In this document: positions 1 through 8,608 of the stretch, piece by piece
Layout: the number at the start of each line of letters is the position of its first letter
How positions within the stretch are numbered: position 1 is the first letter of the stretch
From: Segatella copri
GTDB taxonomy: Bacteria; Bacteroidota; Bacteroidia; Bacteroidales; Bacteroidaceae
DNA: 64,000 nt
Direction of reading: 5' to 3'
NCBI RefSeq assembly: GCF_019249795.2
Contig: NZ_CP156891.1
Coordinates: 558,001-622,000, forward strand
Notes under the pieces: generated by a model
Seen by the model: only the letters and a program-made list of their open reading frames with translations
Databases searched by the model: none
Told to the model about the DNA's origin: nothing
Made by a program: the position numbers and the translations under genes

Positions 1-237
1 GAAGACTTCTACGACGAGGTAGCAAAGCTGCTTCGCGATGTATTGCGCAAACAGGCTGATATCATAGATCATCTCGGCATTCTCAAGCCATACAGCTTTG
101 TGCTCGAAGATGACGATAAAGAGCATATTGGCGAGCTCTATCTTGCTGACGATGATACAATCATCGTAGGTGGTGACTTGATGGAGAATCTGGACAACGA
201 CCTGGATAACTTCCTGAACGACCTGCTGAAAGAATAA
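1..237 (+). CDS. C-terminal end of an unidentified acidic protein (5' partial)
   Basis: The reading frame is open from base 1 to the TAA at 235-237, so about 78 residues of the C-terminus are present and the start lies outside the window. The visible part is strongly acidic, with a DDDKE segment, ADDDT and a final helix rich in Asp, Asn and Leu ending LNDLLKE. No catalytic motif, membrane segment or signal is visible. I do not recognise the family. The gene is followed by a perfect bidirectional hairpin terminator, so it is the last gene of its transcript and converges on the minus-strand hydrolase gene. Confidence 0.7.
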   Translation, partial: EDFYDEVAKLLRDVLRKQADIIDHLGILKPYSFVLEDDDKEHIGELYLADDDTIIVGGDLMENLDNDLDNFLNDLLKE

Positions 238-290
238 AAAAAAAAAATACAGGATGAAAGGACTACCCGCTCCCCCATCCCAACAAAATA

Positions 291-331
291 AAAAACCGTT
301 GTACTCTCTCCTATCGAGTACAACGGTTTTT
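291..331. terminator. bidirectional intrinsic terminator
   Basis: Perfect 16-bp inverted repeat: aaaaaccgttgtactc (291-306) and gagtacaacggttttt (316-331) around a 9-nt loop, with A-rich and T-rich flanks. It lies between two convergent genes and can end both transcripts. Confidence 0.85.
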
Positions 332-371
332 CTGTTTTTAACGGTCTTTCCGTTTATATCATCTAACCAAT

Positions 372-1880
372 CTAGAAAGAAATTTTCTTTTTCTTACCTT
401 TACTTTCGTTTCCTACCCGGTCGAGAGCAGTTACTACATACACATATTTCTTGCCACTCACATAAGGGATGCGATAGAAATTATCATAAGTAACTGCCTG
501 GAGTGCAGAAACATCATTGAGATTTACCTTAGCACCTTTTTCAAAACGGTAGATAGCAAAACGGTTCACCTGATCGCCCCACTTTTTCTTGCTAGCCTTA
601 GGAGCCTTCCATACCAGCAGCGGACCTTTCTCGGTCCACATCAGTTTGAGACCCTTTACCCCCTTTGGCGCCTTATTATCAAGGAAAGGCATAGAGGGTG
701 GCAATGCTGGATACTTCCAATAATTGTTGCGGAGTGTATGTCCGATATTACCTACATTATCGGCAGCTGTCTGCGCATACCAGAGCACAGTGCCCTTCAC
801 ATTATTCATCTGCTGATGCAAACGGTGCTTGGCAGGCAACTGATGACTGCGCGGATTGACTGGGTCAGCAAACTTGGCTGTACGCTCAATATCTTCACCT
901 ATATATAATGGGCGGTTGCCAGCATGCTTATTCCACCAGGTTATGAGCGTCTTGTAATCTGCAGCACGATTGCCTATTTCCCAATATATCTGAGGCACAC
1001 AATAGTCTATCCAACCATTATTCACCCAAAGCAATACATCAGCATAAAGATCATCATAATTCTGGAGGCCGAAAGTTTCTGAACCATTAGGATCGGTACG
1101 CTTGTTGCGGTAGATGCCGAATGGAGAAACACCAAACTTAACCCAAGGCTTAACGGCATGAATGGATTCGCTGAGCTGCTTTACAAACCGGCTCACGTTA
1201 TCACGGCGCCAATCACCTATGTTTCGCATGCCGCGCGACTGCTGGCGGAAGAGCTGCTGATCAGGAATCTGACGTCCGGCCTCTGGATATGGATAGAAAT
1301 AATCATCAATATGGAATCCATCAACATCATATCGGCTTACAATGTCCACAGCCACCTCGCAAATATAGTCGGCTGCAGCCTGCAACCCAGGGTTCAACAG
1401 CGTCAGCTTGCCATACTGAAAACAGAGATCAGGACGCCTCTTCACGATATTCTTCGGCGAAACCTGCTCATAGGAAGTTACGCTATGCTTGGCACGATAA
1501 GGATTGATCCAGGCATGAAGCTCCATGCCACGATTATGACACTGCTCTATCATCCACTGCAACGGATCCCAATAAGGAGAAGGAGCCTTTCCCTGCACTC
1601 CCGTAAGAAACTTGCTCCAAGGCTCTAAATCACTCTTATACAGAGCATCACACTCGGCACGAACCTGAAAGATAATTGCATTCACGCCATCCTTCTGCAG
1701 TTCATCAAGCTGTCTGGTAAGCATCGCCTGGATCTGCTGCGTACTCTTGCCAAGATACTGTCCGTTAACACACTGTATCCAGGCTCCACGAAACTCTCGT
1801 TTGTTCTGAGCCTTCATTGTTGCCGACGACATCAGCATCATTGCAACAACGAGCATCAAAATCGCTTTCAGTCTTTTCAT
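372..1880 (-). CDS. secreted glycosyl hydrolase-like protein, GH10-like (GHL10/DUF187, YngK type)
   Basis: A 502-residue protein with an N-terminal signal peptide (positive MKRLK, hydrophobic core, likely cleavage near residue 24). The GHL10 domain follows, roughly residues 28-330: it opens with FRGAWIQCV and carries DGFHIDDYFYPYP (about 187-199), the hallmark acidic motif of the family. The last 110 residues look like a fibronectin-III-like beta domain (VTYDNFYRIPY, YVYVVTALDRVGNESKGKK). Family members are extracytoplasmic carbohydrate-active proteins; some act on peptidoglycan-derived glycans, but the substrate here cannot be told. It lies 37 bp behind the channel gene and is probably the last gene of the rarA transcript. 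Confidence 0.88.
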   Translation of the reverse strand: MKRLKAILMLVVAMMLMSSATMKAQNKREFRGAWIQCVNGQYLGKSTQQIQAMLTRQLDELQKDGVNAIIFQVRAECDALYKSDLEPWSKFLTGVQGKAPSPYWDPLQWMIEQCHNRGMELHAWINPYRAKHSVTSYEQVSPKNIVKRRPDLCFQYGKLTLLNPGLQAAADYICEVAVDIVSRYDVDGFHIDDYFYPYPEAGRQIPDQQLFRQQSRGMRNIGDWRRDNVSRFVKQLSESIHAVKPWVKFGVSPFGIYRNKRTDPNGSETFGLQNYDDLYADVLLWVNNGWIDYCVPQIYWEIGNRAADYKTLITWWNKHAGNRPLYIGEDIERTAKFADPVNPRSHQLPAKHRLHQQMNNVKGTVLWYAQTAADNVGNIGHTLRNNYWKYPALPPSMPFLDNKAPKGVKGLKLMWTEKGPLLVWKAPKASKKKWGDQVNRFAIYRFEKGAKVNLNDVSALQAVTYDNFYRIPYVSGKKYVYVVTALDRVGNESKGKKKKISF

Positions 1881-1917
1881 CTGTTATCTGTTATTTATCA
1901 ATTTCATTTTTTCCTTT

Positions 1918-2568
1918 TCATTCTACAGTTTGTTCTTCATCCCTCAGCTTCGGGAGTGAAATATGGTATCTTACAGCCAGCAATCGGATGGCGCAGACCA
2001 CACTGAAAGCTACAATCACCGTAATATAGAGGCTCACACCCAGATAGCTCAATCCCCAATAAGCCAAACCACCGGCGACACAAGCCATCGCATAAATCTC
2101 CTTTCGGAAGATGACCGGCTCTTCATTAAGAAGCACATCGCGGATAACACCACCTGCAGCACCCGTGATACAGCCCATGATGATGGCTACCCAAAAAGAG
2201 AAACCACATTCGAGCGACTTCTGGATGCCCGCAATATTGAAAAGCGCCAAGCCCAAGGTATCAAACAGAAACCAGGTATTGTCAAGACGCTTAAGATAGC
2301 GGTGGCAAGCAATCACTACCAACTGCGCAAACAGCGTACAAATCAGGTAGATTGGGCTCAACATCCAAAACGGCCGCACACCAAGCATCACATCTCGTAT
2401 GGTTCCACCACCTATGGCTACAGCCACACCACAAACAAAACCGCCCAGCCAATCATAGTGCTTACTTGCAGCCAGGCGAATGCCCGAAAGGGCAAAAGCA
2501 AATGTACCGATGAATTCTATCACGCTATGAAGCGTGAGCACGAATTCAGGATCGCCATGTATCATCAT
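1918..2568 (-). CDS. trimeric intracellular cation channel (TRIC/UPF0126) family membrane protein
   Basis: A 216-residue polytopic membrane protein of the UPF0126 family (YicG/YadS type), whose members resemble TRIC channels. Two internally repeated halves are visible, each with the glycine-rich GG-x-I-R-D-V-L signature: GGGTIRDVMLG near residues 53-63 and GAAGGVIRDVLLNEEP near 136-151. About seven hydrophobic segments alternate with short loops. Prokaryotic TRIC proteins conduct monovalent cations, but the physiological substrate here is unknown. The gene starts 55 bp downstream of rarA on the same strand and 37 bp before the GH10-like gene, so the three are probably cotranscribed. Confidence 0.88.
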   Translation of the reverse strand: MMIHGDPEFVLTLHSVIEFIGTFAFALSGIRLAASKHYDWLGGFVCGVAVAIGGGTIRDVMLGVRPFWMLSPIYLICTLFAQLVVIACHRYLKRLDNTWFLFDTLGLALFNIAGIQKSLECGFSFWVAIIMGCITGAAGGVIRDVLLNEEPVIFRKEIYAMACVAGGLAYWGLSYLGVSLYITVIVAFSVVCAIRLLAVRYHISLPKLRDEEQTVE

Positions 2569-2623
2569 TTTCTCGTATCAGTTAGTGTTCTAAATATCAA
2601 TTTCTAATTATTCTTTCTAATCA

Positions 2624-3898
2624 CTAATTCTTGAATTTTTCTCCCCAACAGGTAACCATCCAGTTGTAGAGGCGCTCCTCGGAAGGCGAATGCTGAGCAT
2701 GCCAGAAGCGGGCATCCTTCAGTTCGTCTGGCAGATACTGCTGCTCAGTGAAATGTCCAGGATAATCGTGAGGATACTTATATCCGTCATGATAACCCAA
2801 ATCTTTCATCAGTTTGGTAGGAGCATTGCGGATGTGCAGCGGAACTGGCAGATTACCCGTTTGACGTACAGTAGCCAGCGCATCATTAATGCCCAGATAA
2901 GCACTGTTGCTCTTCGGACTCGTGGCAAGATAAACCACAGCCTCAGCAAGGGCGATACGCGCTTCGGGCCACCCTATCTTCATCACCGTATCGAAGGCAG
3001 CATTGGCAAGCAGGAGTGCATTCGGATTAGCAAGTCCCACATCCTCAGAGGCACTAATCACAACCCTACGGGCTATAAACTGCGGGTCTTCTCCTCCTTC
3101 TATCATCCTCGCCATCCAATAAAGCGCAGCATCGGGATCGCTTCCGCGAATACTCTTGATAAAGGCAGAGATAATATCGTAATGCATCTCACCCTGTTTA
3201 TCGTAAGCCAGTGGATTCTGTTGCAACTGCTCTTCTACCATCTTGTCGGTAATCACAATCTCTGAAGATCCGGCTGATTCCACCACCAGTTCCAGGATAT
3301 TGAGCAGTTTTCGGGCATCTCCACCACTATATCGCAGCAGCGCGCCCGTCTCTTCCAACTTAATATTCTTTTCTCTGAGTTCTACATCCTGCGTAATGGC
3401 ACGATGCAGAAGTCCTTCAAGATCAGTCTTTTCGAGCGGTTTGAGCACATAAAGCTGACATCTGGACAACAGCGGCCGAATCACCTCGAATGAAGGATTC
3501 TCGGTGGTAGCACCTATCAGCGTAACAATACCCTTCTCTACCGCACCCAAAAGCGAATCCTGCTGACTCTTGGAGAAACGGTGAATCTCATCAATAAACA
3601 ATATAGGAGAAGCCGAATTAAAGAATCTACCACTCTTTGCTCTTTCTATCACCTCGCGGACATCCTTTACGCCACTGGTCACCGCGGAGAGGGTGAAGAA
3701 CGGCACCTTGATGGTTTGTGCCACGATTTGAGCAAGGGTAGTCTTGCCCACTCCAGGGGGTCCCCAGAGGATAAAAGAGGATATGCGCCCTGCGTCAATC
3801 ATCTTGCGCAGCACGGCCCCCTCACCTACCAAATGCTGCTGTCCTACATAGTCAGCAAGCGTGTGAGGTCTCATTCTTTCAGCTAACGGTTCACTCAT
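2624..3898 (-). CDS. rarA: replication-associated recombination protein A (AAA+ ATPase)
   Basis: RarA/MgsA is a tetrameric AAA+ ATPase related to clamp loaders that acts at stalled replication forks. This copy has 424 residues from MSEPLAERMRP, the usual family start. Walker A is GPPGVGKTT (about 46-54), Walker B is ILFIDEIHRFSK, and the sensor segment GATTENPSFEV follows. The C-terminal MgsA domain carries DPDAALYWMARMIEGGEDP. The frame stays open upstream for another 139 codons to 4315, but that stretch runs through the divergent promoter and has no family similarity, so I chose the start at 3898. It is divergent from the acidic conserved gene at 4029. Confidence 0.95.
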   Translation of the reverse strand: MSEPLAERMRPHTLADYVGQQHLVGEGAVLRKMIDAGRISSFILWGPPGVGKTTLAQIVAQTIKVPFFTLSAVTSGVKDVREVIERAKSGRFFNSASPILFIDEIHRFSKSQQDSLLGAVEKGIVTLIGATTENPSFEVIRPLLSRCQLYVLKPLEKTDLEGLLHRAITQDVELREKNIKLEETGALLRYSGGDARKLLNILELVVESAGSSEIVITDKMVEEQLQQNPLAYDKQGEMHYDIISAFIKSIRGSDPDAALYWMARMIEGGEDPQFIARRVVISASEDVGLANPNALLLANAAFDTVMKIGWPEARIALAEAVVYLATSPKSNSAYLGINDALATVRQTGNLPVPLHIRNAPTKLMKDLGYHDGYKYPHDYPGHFTEQQYLPDELKDARFWHAQHSPSEERLYNWMVTCWGEKFKN

Positions 3899-3975
3899 AG
3901 TACGTGCAAAGGTAATGAAAAAAATCGAATTCCAAATAAAAAAGTGACCAAAAACACAAAAAAACAGCAAGAAAA

Positions 3976-4007
3976 TTTGGATATATAAAAAGAAGTACTT
4001 ACTTTTG
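3976..4007 (+). promoter_or_regulatory. Bacteroidota sigma-ABfr promoter for the gene at 4029
   Basis: TTTG at 3976-3979, 20-bp spacer, TACTTTTG at 4000-4007. This is an exact match to the TTTG-N19-21-TAnnTTTG consensus. It leaves a leader of about 15 nt before the ATG at 4029 and argues against the in-frame TTG start inside the promoter. Confidence 0.8.
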
Positions 4008-4028
4008 CACACACAAACACAATTGAAG

Positions 4029-4841
4029 ATGAATAAAGATAAAATATTAACACTGAAGAATGTTACTAAAAGTAGCATTTGGGAATTGCAGGAGAACGAT
4101 GTGTTCCGTCTTTGGGAAGCAGTAGAAAAGGATGCTGACCTCAAGGATTTCCAGAACAAGTATATCGCAGTTATCCGCAGCGCATTCGAAATGGAACCAG
4201 TGACGGTAGACCGTCCTGAAGTGATTGACAAGCTGATGGCACGCGGCTTCAAGATTGGCACTTTCCGCATCAACGACAAGAAGGAAAAGTATGCCATCAA
4301 AAAGCGCCCTATCATGCGCGTTACTGACCTTACTTACGAAAATGTAAGTCACATCACCGCCAATAAGCTCATCGAACTCTTGGAGCGCAACTTTGGTGGT
4401 GGCTGGGAGAGTCTGCCTCAGAGCATCCAGGACATCATCGAAAGTAATTTCGACATCAGCACAACTACTCTTCCTGCTGACCGCCTGAAAAAGCCAGGAG
4501 GTCTGTACGAGAAAAAGCTCGCTGATGACTACGAAGTGCTCGTGGTACCAAAAGGTTCTTGGGTAGAAGCTATCTTTGCCAAGGAGAAGCCAAAGGTAGA
4601 AAAGGTTCGCATGAGATTCGATGATGAGAATGATTTGAAACGCAACGACGACCTGCTCGACCCTGACGAGGATGAAGACGAGGATGCACCAGAAATCGAG
4701 GATCACTACAACGATCCAGATGAGGATGACGATGCATTCGATGACGACAAGCTTACTGAGGAAAGCTACCGTACTACCTTCGAAGACCCGGAGAACCTCG
4801 GTCTTGATGATGCAGAAGACGTAGCCGACGATGATTATTAA
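4029..4841 (+). CDS. conserved hypothetical protein with acidic C-terminal tail
   Basis: 270 residues beginning MNKDKILTLKNVTKSSIWEL. Residues 1-180 form a mixed globular region with no catalytic motif that I recognise. From about residue 200 the chain becomes an extremely acidic, probably disordered tail (DPDEDEDEDAPEIE, DPDEDDDAFDDDK). Such tails can bind basic partners or divalent metals, but that is only inference. It is the first gene of a run with two small membrane-protein genes 33 bp and 18 bp apart. I do not recognise a named family; it looks like a Bacteroidales-conserved protein of unknown function. Confidence 0.8.
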   Translation: MNKDKILTLKNVTKSSIWELQENDVFRLWEAVEKDADLKDFQNKYIAVIRSAFEMEPVTVDRPEVIDKLMARGFKIGTFRINDKKEKYAIKKRPIMRVTDLTYENVSHITANKLIELLERNFGGGWESLPQSIQDIIESNFDISTTTLPADRLKKPGGLYEKKLADDYEVLVVPKGSWVEAIFAKEKPKVEKVRMRFDDENDLKRNDDLLDPDEDEDEDAPEIEDHYNDPDEDDDAFDDDKLTEESYRTTFEDPENLGLDDAEDVADDDY

Positions 4842-4874
4842 TTCAGTTTATACATTATTATAATATAAAGAGAA

Positions 4875-5096
4875 ATGAACGCATTAATTGGATTTGTTGC
4901 ATTAATCGCTGTAGGCCTCGTAGGTTGGGCGATTGCAGAATTTAAGTACAAGGCTTTCACTTTCACCCGTTCAGAAAAGGACATCGAGGAAGAGAAAGAG
5001 CTTGAAGAGCAGAAACGCGCAGAGGGTTTCAAGGAGATGAACATCCGCGACATCATGCGCAAAAACTCAACCAATGGTTATAACGCCGTAGGTTAG
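4875..5096 (+). CDS. small single-pass membrane protein
   Basis: 73 residues. An N-terminal hydrophobic helix (about residues 3-22, IGFVALIAVGLVGWAIAEF) is followed by a charged Glu/Lys-rich cytoplasmic helix (EKDIEEEKELEEQKRAEG) and a short polar tail ending NGYNAVG. The A/G-rich stretch aaagagaa just before the ATG can serve as a weak ribosome binding site. The gene lies in a likely operon between the acidic conserved protein and the Cys-rich small membrane protein. The function is unknown; the layout suggests a membrane-anchored coiled-coil adaptor. Confidence 0.75.
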   Translation: MNALIGFVALIAVGLVGWAIAEFKYKAFTFTRSEKDIEEEKELEEQKRAEGFKEMNIRDIMRKNSTNGYNAVG

Positions 5097-5114
5097 TATT
5101 ATGTTAATTTACCT

Positions 5115-5315
5115 ATGCTTATGATACAGTATATCATCATAGCAATCATATTGGCGGCATGCATCACGTATGCCGCCATTTGTATCTACCGCTCCATCAA
5201 ACAAGCACGAGAGTGTAAAAACTATCAATGTTCAGGTTGCCCATTCGTTGAGAAATGCCAAAAGAATAAAAAGAAAGAGGCTACTCAGCGGAAAGAACAA
5301 GAGCAGTTCTCATAA
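5115..5315 (+). CDS. FeoB-associated-like Cys-rich small membrane protein
   Basis: 66 residues; an alternative ATG at 5121 gives a more typical MIQYIII start. One transmembrane helix (about residues 5-26) is followed by a Cys-containing segment with ECKNYQCSGCPFVEKC and a lysine/glutamate-rich tail. The C-x2-C-x5-C arrangement after one helix matches small proteins annotated as FeoB-associated Cys-rich membrane proteins, which are thought to help ferrous iron transport. No feoA or feoB lies in this window, so the iron link is by family resemblance only. It is the last gene before the tRNA promoter. Confidence 0.6.
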   Translation: MLMIQYIIIAIILAACITYAAICIYRSIKQARECKNYQCSGCPFVEKCQKNKKKEATQRKEQEQFS

Positions 5316-5447
5316 AAGAGCTGCTAAAACTACTTTTACTGTCATGCAGCGAGGAAACCAGACAAAAATTAAAGCATTTCAGAACCCGTTCATTATGAGC
5401 AAGATACAAAGAAAGTGATTGTTTTAATAAAAAAAGTTGCATAAAAA

Positions 5448-5479
5448 TTTGGTAGAACCAATAAAAAGTAGTACCTTTG
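5448..5479 (+). promoter_or_regulatory. promoter of tRNA-Cys
   Basis: TTTG at 5448-5451, 20-bp spacer, TACCTTTG at 5472-5479, about 33 bp upstream of the mature tRNA 5' end. Exact match to the Bacteroidota consensus. Confidence 0.8.
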
Positions 5480-5512
5480 CACTCGCAAATCAGGAATGAT
5501 TGTTCTACACAA

Positions 5513-5583
5513 GGTGTCTTAACCGAGCGGTTAGGTAACGGTCTGCAAAACCGTGTAGAGCGGTTCGACTCCGCTAGACACCT
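5513..5583 (+). tRNA. tRNA-Cys (anticodon GCA)
   Basis: Full cloverleaf of 71 nt. The acceptor ggtgtct (5513-5519) pairs with agacacc (5576-5582), and U73 is the discriminator expected for Cys. The anticodon stem acggt/accgt encloses ctgcaaa, giving anticodon GCA at 5545-5547. The T arm agcgg-ttcgact-ccgct is at 5559-5575. CCA is not encoded. A terminator follows at once. Confidence 0.96.
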
Positions 5584-5586
5584 CAT

Positions 5587-5622
5587 AAAAAAGGAAGTTC
5601 TTCAATAAGGACTTCCTTTTTT
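5587..5622 (+). terminator. intrinsic terminator after tRNA-Cys
   Basis: aaaaaaggaagt (5587-5598) pairs with acttcctttttt (5611-5622), ending in a T tract. Confidence 0.85.
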
Positions 5623-5689
5623 CATATCTACTCTCCCCCATTTTCATTCCTCATTTCTAGGTATTCATCAAAACCCCCATTTTTAGGTA

Positions 5690-5720
5690 TTGCACAATTA
5701 TAAAAATCTTCGTACCTTTG
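5690..5720 (+). promoter_or_regulatory. promoter of a small RNA
   Basis: ATTG at 5689-5692 and TACCTTTG at 5713-5720 with a 20-bp spacer. No open reading frame starts downstream before the terminator near 5920. Confidence 0.7.
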
Positions 5721-5726
5721 CAATCG

Positions 5727-5921
5727 TAAATGATAAACATCAGAACTGAGGTTATCCTACGAGTAGGAATTGCCCCTTGCCAAAAGCAATTCTGGTGAAC
5801 GTTTGAAACTTTTAGATAATTGAGACAAAGATAGAAATTAAAATCTTGTTCGCTAATAGAAATAATTCATAATGTTTTTGTATAATATGAAAAGGGGTGC
5901 TTGTGAAAGTACCCCTTTTAT
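5727..5921 (+). ncRNA. structured small RNA of about 195 nt, own promoter and terminator
   Basis: The stretch has a clean promoter (5690-5720), no convincing ORF, and an intrinsic terminator at its end: aaaaggggt (5890-5898) pairs with acccctttt (5911-5919). Internal helices are possible, for example aattgc/gcaatt around 5783-5805 and a distal pairing of ggtgaac with gttcgct. Size and layout fit a 6S-like RNA or the Rfam Bacteroidales-1 class, but I cannot confirm either without a covariance search. It fills the gap between tRNA-Cys and the convergent esterase gene. Confidence 0.6.
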
Positions 5922-6028
5922 GTATAGGTTTACTACATGGCGATGCATTTTGTTCTATGTCACGACGCACAGACTTCTACATCGCCATGTAATTTCAAAG
6001 ATATCGGGAGTTTTAAAAAAGCCTGTTA

Positions 6029-7021
6029 CTATTTGATTTTAGCACCAAATGACTTGACAAACTTAATCTTCTTGCCTTTTGCGATGATTGGCTTCTTCCA
6101 TTCACCACCCAAAATACGGATAACAGCCTTCTTGCCTACAGGAACCTCATCTACAGCCTTCTGCAAATCCAGGAAATTGCCTCGACCTTCTGCAGAGACT
6201 ACATAATCATAATGGCAGACATGAGACTTCAGCGCTGGCACCTGCTCAGCTACAGCATCAGCAAGCGCACCGGCAACCACACGTGCACCATATACATTAT
6301 AATGGGTATTATCTTTCTTACCCTTAGGAACCTGCGGATTCTCGCCAGGCATAAACCACATATGTAATTTGCGGCTGCCTTCAATACCCATGCCCGTTTC
6401 TATATCGTGGGTAATCTTGGTAGCATCAACAAACGGAACATTCAGCTGCTTTGCTACATTGCGGGGAGCTATCACATAAGCCCCGTGGGTGTCGATAAGC
6501 GTATCACTATTAATCTGCTCCCTTCCATCATATACTTTATTGCGAAGCTTCTCGTCATCATCATTCTTCAATTCTGCAGAATAATAGCAGCGACGAACCA
6601 CCGCATTGAACAGTACAGGAATGCCACCCTTGGCACGGGTCTCATTTACATATCTGGCAAGGTTTGCATCAAAAGTAGATCCCGGATCAGTATGACGGTC
6701 AGGCATTGACTTCTCATCGTTATGCCCAAACTGGATAAACACATAATCACCTGGCTTTATTCTATCCAAAACCTTTTTCCATCTTCCTTCATTGATAAAG
6801 CTCAAAGAAGAACGACCATTAACAGCATGATTGTCAACAATCACCTTGTCATCAAAAAAGCCTTGCAATACCATCCCCCATCCTCGCTCTGGATTATTTC
6901 TAAAACCACCTTTCTCGGCAGCAGTAGAATCACCTATTACAAAAATCGTTGTTGTATTTGTGCTGGATGTCATCAGCAACGCCAGTATGAATACACATAA
7001 AATAGCTTTTATTTTTTTCAT
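6029..7021 (-). CDS. secreted SGNH rhamnogalacturonan acetylesterase-like protein with a stub of a pectinesterase domain
   Basis: 330 residues with a signal peptide (MKKIKAILCVFILALLMTSS). Residues 25-265 form an SGNH/GDSL hydrolase of the rhamnogalacturonan acetylesterase type (CE12): block I IFVIGDSTAA with the nucleophilic Ser, block III FIQFGHNDEKS, and the late D-x-x-H as DNTHYNVYGA. Members remove acetyl groups from pectic rhamnogalacturonan. Residues from about 272 (YDYVVSAEGRGNFLDLQKAV) resemble the first strand-helix of a CE8 pectin methylesterase, but only about 60 residues remain before a stop. A CE12-CE8 fusion appears to have lost most of its second domain. Confidence 0.85.
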   Translation of the reverse strand: MKKIKAILCVFILALLMTSSTNTTTIFVIGDSTAAEKGGFRNNPERGWGMVLQGFFDDKVIVDNHAVNGRSSLSFINEGRWKKVLDRIKPGDYVFIQFGHNDEKSMPDRHTDPGSTFDANLARYVNETRAKGGIPVLFNAVVRRCYYSAELKNDDDEKLRNKVYDGREQINSDTLIDTHGAYVIAPRNVAKQLNVPFVDATKITHDIETGMGIEGSRKLHMWFMPGENPQVPKGKKDNTHYNVYGARVVAGALADAVAEQVPALKSHVCHYDYVVSAEGRGNFLDLQKAVDEVPVGKKAVIRILGGEWKKPIIAKGKKIKFVKSFGAKIK

Positions 7022-7084
7022 TTGTCTGTAGTTTTAAGAAGTTACTAAAATTATAGTTAGGCATACACGCTAACACATAAAAAG

Positions 7085-7129
7085 CTCTCGCCCTGCCGCA
7101 CTGCATATTCACATATACGAGCACGAGAG
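7085..7129 (-). terminator. probable terminator of hisS
   Basis: Inverted repeat ctctcg (7085-7090) / cgagag (7124-7129) with a G+C-rich inner part. On the minus strand it is followed by a T-run, as expected downstream of hisS. Confidence 0.4.
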
Positions 7130-7145
7130 GACGAGAAAGAGAGTA

Positions 7146-8510
7146 TTATTTATTTACTTTGGCTATCAATTCCTCGGCAGTAACCAAGGTTTGTTCGCCA
7201 GTTTCCATATTCTTAAGCGTAACCTTGCCCTGAGCCATCTCATTCTCACCTGCAAGCACAACAAACGGAATATTCTTGGCATTGGCATAGCTCATCTGCT
7301 TCTTCATCTTCGCCTTATCAGGGAAGATTTCGGTACGGATACCGGCTGCACGAGCTGCACTTACTATAGGCAGGCAGTAAGCTGTCTCCTTTTCACCGAA
7401 GTTGATAAACAGTACCTGAGTAGCATTTACAGCCTCCTTCGGATAAAGGTCGAGCGCACCTAACACATCATAAATACGGTCAGCACCAAAACTGATACCA
7501 ACACCGCTCAAACCTGGCAAACCGAAAATGCCGGTAAGGTTGTCGTAACGACCACCACCTGTAATACTTCCCATTGGAGTATCAAGCGCCTTCACCTCGA
7601 AGATTGCACCCGTATAATAGTTCAAGCCACGAGCCAGGGTGAGATCCAGTTCTATCTCGTTATTCAAGCCAAGAGTCTTCAAGGTATCGAGGATAAACTT
7701 GGTTTCCTCTACACCCTTCAAACCAACTTCTGAACCTTCGAGAACCTTCGCTATCACTTCAAGTTTCTCATCATTAGTTCCTGACAATGAGATGATTGGC
7801 TGCAACTTCTCAATGGCATCTTCAGAAATGCCGTCATTGCGCAACTCTTCGTTTACATTGTCAAGTCCGATTTTATCAAGCTTATCGATGGCCACTGTGA
7901 TATCTACAATCTTCTCAGCCTCGCCGATAACCTCTGCAATACCGGTAAGAATCTTGCGGTTATTAATCTTGATGCATACACGAACACCAAACTTGGTGAA
8001 CACGGTATCAACAATCTGCATCAATTCGACCTCATTCAGGAGAGAATCTGAGCCAACCACATCAGCATCACACTGATAGAACTCACGGTAACGTCCTTTC
8101 TGAGGGCGGTCTGCACGCCATACTGGCTGAATCTGATAACGTTTGAAAGGCATCTGCAACTCCTCGCGGTGCTGCACTACGTAACGTGCGAAAGGAACGG
8201 TCAGGTCATAACGAAGACCCTTCTCACAAAGTTTCGCTGCTAATTTGAGTGATCCGAGAGAATGAATATCCTCATCGCTCACCTTATTCATATAGTCGCC
8301 TGAATTCAATATCTTAAAAAGCAGTTTATCACCCTCTTCACCATACTTGCCCATCAAAGTCTGAAGGGTTTCCATGGCAGGAGTTTCAATCTGCTGGAAT
8401 CCATAAAGAGCATACACTTCCTTGATGGTGTTGAAGATGTAGTTGCGTTTCGCCATCTCAACAGGACCAAAATCTCTCGTGCCCTTTGGTATACTTGGTT
8501 TCTGAGCCAT
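7146..8510 (-). CDS. hisS: histidyl-tRNA synthetase
   Basis: 454 residues, a class II aminoacyl-tRNA synthetase that charges tRNA-His in the cytoplasm. The N-terminus [16 protein letters not shown] is the standard HisS start. Motif 2 is visible in [13 protein letters not shown], the histidine-A box in [16 protein letters not shown], and motif 3 in [30 protein letters not shown]-terminal anticodon-binding domain follows ([11 protein letters not shown] to the end). It follows purA on the same strand, separated by 98 bp of AT-rich repeats. It is probably the last gene of a fur-purA-hisS transcript. Confidence 0.97.
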   Translation of the reverse strand: MAQKPSIPKGTRDFGPVEMAKRNYIFNTIKEVYALYGFQQIETPAMETLQTLMGKYGEEGDKLLFKILNSGDYMNKVSDEDIHSLGSLKLAAKLCEKGLRYDLTVPFARYVVQHREELQMPFKRYQIQPVWRADRPQKGRYREFYQCDADVVGSDSLLNEVELMQIVDTVFTKFGVRVCIKINNRKILTGIAEVIGEAEKIVDITVAIDKLDKIGLDNVNEELRNDGISEDAIEKLQPIISLSGTNDEKLEVIAKVLEGSEVGLKGVEETKFILDTLKTLGLNNEIELDLTLARGLNYYTGAIFEVKALDTPMGSITGGGRYDNLTGIFGLPGLSGVGISFGADRIYDVLGALDLYPKEAVNATQVLFINFGEKETAYCLPIVSAARAAGIRTEIFPDKAKMKKQMSYANAKNIPFVVLAGENEMAQGKVTLKNMETGEQTLVTAEELIAKVNK

Positions 8511-8605
8511 TTATTAATGTTTAATATGAATGTTAAATGTTTAATGTCTAGCGCCATGTAAACCACTCAAAGTAAACATTAAACACTAAACATTAAACAC
8601 TATAT
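8511..8605. repeat. AT-rich inverted/direct repeat between purA and hisS
   Basis: The spacer is built from repeats of ttaatgttta and the complementary motif aaacattaaac: two to three copies on the left arm (8513-8550) and three on the right (8573-8602). Together they can form a long A/T hairpin. A similar gttaagtg/cacttaac hairpin follows valS. This may be a transcript-processing or attenuation site, or just a drifting intergenic repeat. Confidence 0.45.
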
Positions 8606-8608
8606 AAT

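Noticed and set aside
3899..4315. 139-codon extension of the rarA frame
   Set aside because: It runs through the divergent promoter and lacks any similarity to RarA. The normal family start is at 3898.
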